NCBI RefSeq assembly: GCF_002078875.1
Contig: NC_034412.1
Location: 8,141,230-8,205,229, forward strand
DNA: 64,000 nt
DNA from: Numida meleagris
Taxonomy: Eukaryota; Chordata; Aves; Galliformes; Numididae
Direction: 5' to 3'
A program made the translations under genes and the position numbers. Positions 60,966 to 64,000 of the stretch are shown piece after piece; within the stretch, counting starts at the first letter, position 1, and every line of letters starts with the position of its first letter. The notes under the pieces were generated by a model, which saw only the letters and a list, made by a program, of their open reading frames with translations, ran no database searches and was not told the DNA's origin.

Positions 60966-61127
60966 GGATACCCATACCCATTGGGATGCTCATGGCCAAG
61001 AGGACCCCCTTGGCCATCGGGATGCCCATGGCCACCAGGCCACCTATACCCATTGAGATAATCAAGGCCATTGGGATGCCCATGGCCACCGGCACACTCA
61101 TGCCCACTAGGATGCCTGTACCCAACA
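60966..61127. repeat. 18-bp minisatellite, nine units
   Basis: Nine contiguous units of exactly 18 bases start at 60966, 60984, 61002, 61020, 61038, 61056, 61074, 61092 and 61110, with a consensus near GGATGCCCATGGCCATTG. Units differ at several positions but never in length. Since 18 is a multiple of three, several frames on both strands stay open and read as six-residue repeats (for example Gly-Met-Pro-Met-Ala-Thr). These are best seen as chance frames. Confidence 0.9.
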
Positions 61128-63009
61128 TTTGCCACCCGGTAGTGCCATGGGGATGGCACCCCATCAGCGAGCACAGCTGCCACATCCCTGCCATGGGGCA
61201 TGCAGCATGCTGACCCCTCGCTGTCACCCATCTCTCCCAGCACGCTTCCCCACCCCCGCTCGCCCTTTGCTGGCATGTCCCACACAGCAGGGGCAGCAGA
61301 GGCAGCACGGGGTGGTGGGGCTGCGGAGATGGCTGCCTGCCTCTTCCCACTTCCCCAGCATACTTCAGGGCCAGCGAGCCTTCCGTGGACAGTGCAGTTC
61401 TGTTTTGCATCACCGCTTTGAAAAACCCTTGGAGAGAGCAGTGATTTATGAGAGGTTTCTTGTACGAGGGGAAATAAACCTCTGACCAGACCCGACTGAA
61501 ATCCACACTGCTTAATTTTCTGTGGAATCAGGATTTTACCCCTATCTGAGGATTTTGCTTCTTTCCAAGAAAAACAAGCAGTGCCGCTCTCACAAGCAGC
61601 CGTGTTCTCTCCGGTGCGGTACAGGGCCGGCTGGGCACGGCTCCCTCCTCCGCCCCATCCCAACCCCACGGGTCACAAATCACAGCAGTTCCTACCGGCG
61701 CTGAAGCGAGAACATCTGCTAGGAAAGTCAACAGTCATTAATTAGCTTTTAACTGGGAGATAGAGAAGCGGGAGAGAGGCACGGACCCCTTTAATGAGAA
61801 TAAAAGGTGTTTAAGCTTAGAGGAGCGCAGAAGCACCGTAGTTACTTTGTAATATGATAAGGGGCTAGGAATTTAAACCAGAAATCGAGGGGTCAGGGAG
61901 GGCACTTTGGGTGCGGGAGCACATCTCATGGCCATGAATCCTGGGAGGGAGTGGTGCTGGATAGCTGCAATGCCCGGTGCTGGAGGTGGGATCAAGGAGA
62001 ATATATCCCAGGCGTCCCCAGCAGGGAGCTGAGCCAGGTGCTGCTGGGGTGGGGCGGGAGTAGTGAAAAGGTGGTGGCACCCAGGTCAGCATCCCAGCAC
62101 ATGCGGGACAGCTGGTCTCCATCAGAGCAGGTGGGCTGGGAAAGGTGACCCTATAAAAATGGCAGAAGTAGAAACCAAGCAACAGGTAGCAAAGGAAAGG
62201 TGATGGTGGAAGGGCCCCATGCTTGCTCTGCTCTCCCTCCCCAAGCCTGGCTGTGGGTAATGTGATGCTGAACAGTGAGAAGGCAGCGCTGACAGCCCCA
62301 GAGGAAAGGAGGAGGGCTGCTTATTGGAGGGCAATCCACTGATGGCAGCTGTAGGTATATAATTACCATTATGATATGTTAAGAGTTAGTTAATGCGTAT
62401 ACCCTCTGCAAATGGATGGCTCCAAAGCTGCGAGGGAAGGGCTGGTATAAGAAGACACTCAGTTAATTAGTTAATTGAGACTCTTTAGGAAATGTTTCTT
62501 CAACTGCCTTTTTTCCTCTCCCCCTCTATTTCTGTAACCATCAGCTCAGTTGCTGCTCATCCTTAAAGCAAAATCCTACCCTGAATGGATGTGCAGTATG
62601 CATCTGAGCAGGGGCTGCTCTGTGCAAAGCCAAAGGGCTGGTAACCATTCTCTACTGTGGGGAGGTGATCACCTGGTGGATGCTGATTTCTTTGCACGGC
62701 CTGGTTTCTGTGGTGTAGTGTAAAATGAAGCACGGGGGCTCTCTCTGTATTTAAACCCTCACCCTGCTCTCTGGGGTCTGTGCTCTCAGCCCCCGGCGCT
62801 GCCATGCCAAGGGAGCAGAGGAGAGCATTCCCAGCTCTGTGTGGGTGAAAGGGTATAATCAGAGCCGCTTGGATTTAGAAATAAAAATAACTTGGGTTTG
62901 TTTGGGAAGGTTCACACGTCAGCTTCCATTGGATGGATGAAAAGCACTGGTGCCCAGCAGCAGAGCTCTGACAGCTCTTCCAGATAACACCCACCCATGG
63001 GGCTGTTTG
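61128..63009. other. Intergenic, no gene seen
   Basis: AT-rich stretches lie at 61,730-61,880 and 62,340-62,580, the latter with TAATTAC (62360-62366) and a doubled AGTTAATT (62461-62476). The remainder is GC-rich with no supported exon. Confidence 0.55.
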
Positions 63010-63190
63010 AGTAGGAAGGGACCTTTAAAGGCCATCTAGTCCAAACACCCTGCAGTGAACAGGGACACCTACAGCTCCACTGGGTGCTCAGAGCCCTGTC
63101 CAGCCTGACCTTGAGCCCCTCCAGGCATGGGGCATCCGCCACCTCTCTGGGTGACCTGTGCCAGTTGTTCCACCTTTCCCTTAATCTCCA
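63010..63190 (-). mobile_element. CR1 LINE fragment (3' end)
   Basis: AGTAGGAAGGGACCTTTAAA, then GGCCATCTAGTCCAAACACC, GCAGTGAACAGGGACACCTA and AGAGCCCTGTCCAGCCTGAC form the reverse complement of the avian CR1 3' end. The element therefore lies on the minus strand. The terminal ATTCTATG-type tail is eroded. Confidence 0.88.
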
Positions 63191-64000
63191 GTTTTTGTGC
63201 CATTCCTTGCCCAGCAGATGAGAATTTCCTGGCTACCACATGTCATGTTAATTTTGCTTTGTATTTATTTCCTCCCTTGCAGCCCCCTGAGCCCCCTGTT
63301 GATTTGTTATGCCAGCGCTGAATCAGTCCAACTGTGATTTCATTCTGTTGGTAGTGAGTTTTTAAGTGGTGGCGTCTCACAAGTTCGTTAGTGAATTCCC
63401 TTAATAACCTGGAGCGCACGTTGCTCTGCCCTGCTGCTTTGTGTGCATGGGGCTTGCCGAGCGCTCCCCTACGTGCTTTTTATCAGTAAGTGTATTTACA
63501 AGGTCTTCATTACTTCCTAATTGACCATGCCTCTTCTCTTTAGTTATCGCCTTAAAGAGCAATTTAAAAAAGCAATTCAGCAACAGCCATTCCAGAGCTC
63601 TTCATCCCTCCCAGCCCCTTTCTCATTTATTATCATCCTTCTGTCTCGCTAGTGCTTCTTTTCCCTCATTCCTATAAGCCGTACATATTCCCCAAAACAT
63701 TTTATCAGCACTCCATTCCCACTCTTCAGCTGCCACTGGTCCTGGCAGTCTGTTGGGGCTCTCCTTGCAACCTATGCAAAGAAACCCACCAATTTAATCT
63801 TTGGGTTTTGTGGTTTAGTGCTCTGCATGCAGGTGCCATCCTGAGCTTTCCATGCCCCATGCCCCTCTTGGTTCCCATCCCCGCTCCTCCCACTGTTCTG
63901 CCCTTTGCAGCGCAGTTGCCCTGCACAGCAGACACCAGCTCGGCCACAAGAAGAGCTTCCCAAATCTCTGTCACTTTACTCAGCAGAGGGGGAAACAGCT
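63191..64000. other. Intergenic, no gene seen
   Basis: Mixed to AT-rich sequence (63,220-63,730) may include a regulatory block. No coding exon, RNA gene or repeat is recognised up to the right edge. Confidence 0.5.

Noticed and set aside
60781..61669. Overlapping minus-strand frames of 241 and 258 codons
   Set aside because: The openness comes from the 18-bp minisatellite and GC-rich flanks. No recognisable protein or splice structure is seen; the array itself is reported as a repeat.

Overview
The window is vertebrate nuclear DNA, almost certainly from a bird and most likely chicken or a close galliform. The evidence is a spliced gene with GT-AG introns, five truncated CR1 LINE 3' ends of the avian type (tails such as ATTCTATG and lead-ins like GGAGTTGGACT...GATGATCTTAGAGG), no SINE-rich mammalian pattern, and CpG-rich compact intergenic DNA. 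There are no bacterial-style operons, CRISPR arrays or phage genes.

Region 1 (1-8,166, + strand) holds the 3' part of SENP5, a nucleolar SUMO protease. Six coding exons (151-198, 2038-2115, 4698-4835, 6423-6506, 7919-7969, 8056-8166) encode the last 169 residues, including the whole catalytic triad: His at 4749-4751, Asp at 4800-4802 and Cys at 7949-7951. The N-terminal part of the gene lies off the left edge. A polyadenylation hexamer overlaps the stop codon, and further hexamers follow downstream.

Region 2 (8,167-about 11,900) is AT-rich, probably 3' UTR passing into intergenic DNA.

Region 3 (about 11,900-64,000) is a gene desert: I find no protein-coding exon I can support in 52 kb. It alternates GC-rich, CpG-bearing stretches with AT-rich blocks full of TAATTA-type motifs that look like conserved non-coding elements, although conservation cannot be tested here. 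It contains CpG-island-like segments (13.9-14.3, 18.05-18.7, 36.05-36.35, 44.42-44.74 and 49.8-50.26 kb), candidate CTCF sites, and five CR1 fragments, all in the right-hand half. It also has tandem repeats: 50-bp, 18-bp, GGGGAT, GGGAT, TGGA, TTGCA and ATT arrays, one of them broken by a 145-bp run of N.

Taken together the window is the tail of a housekeeping-type gene beside a regulatory-looking desert. Human SENP5 is followed directly by NCBP2; that gene is absent here, which suggests a lineage difference in local gene order. I found no convincing new biological system. The best leads are a paired palindromic GTAATTAAAAATTAC site, a fold-back hairpin inside a CR1, CpG islands without a gene, and the SENP5 end structure.
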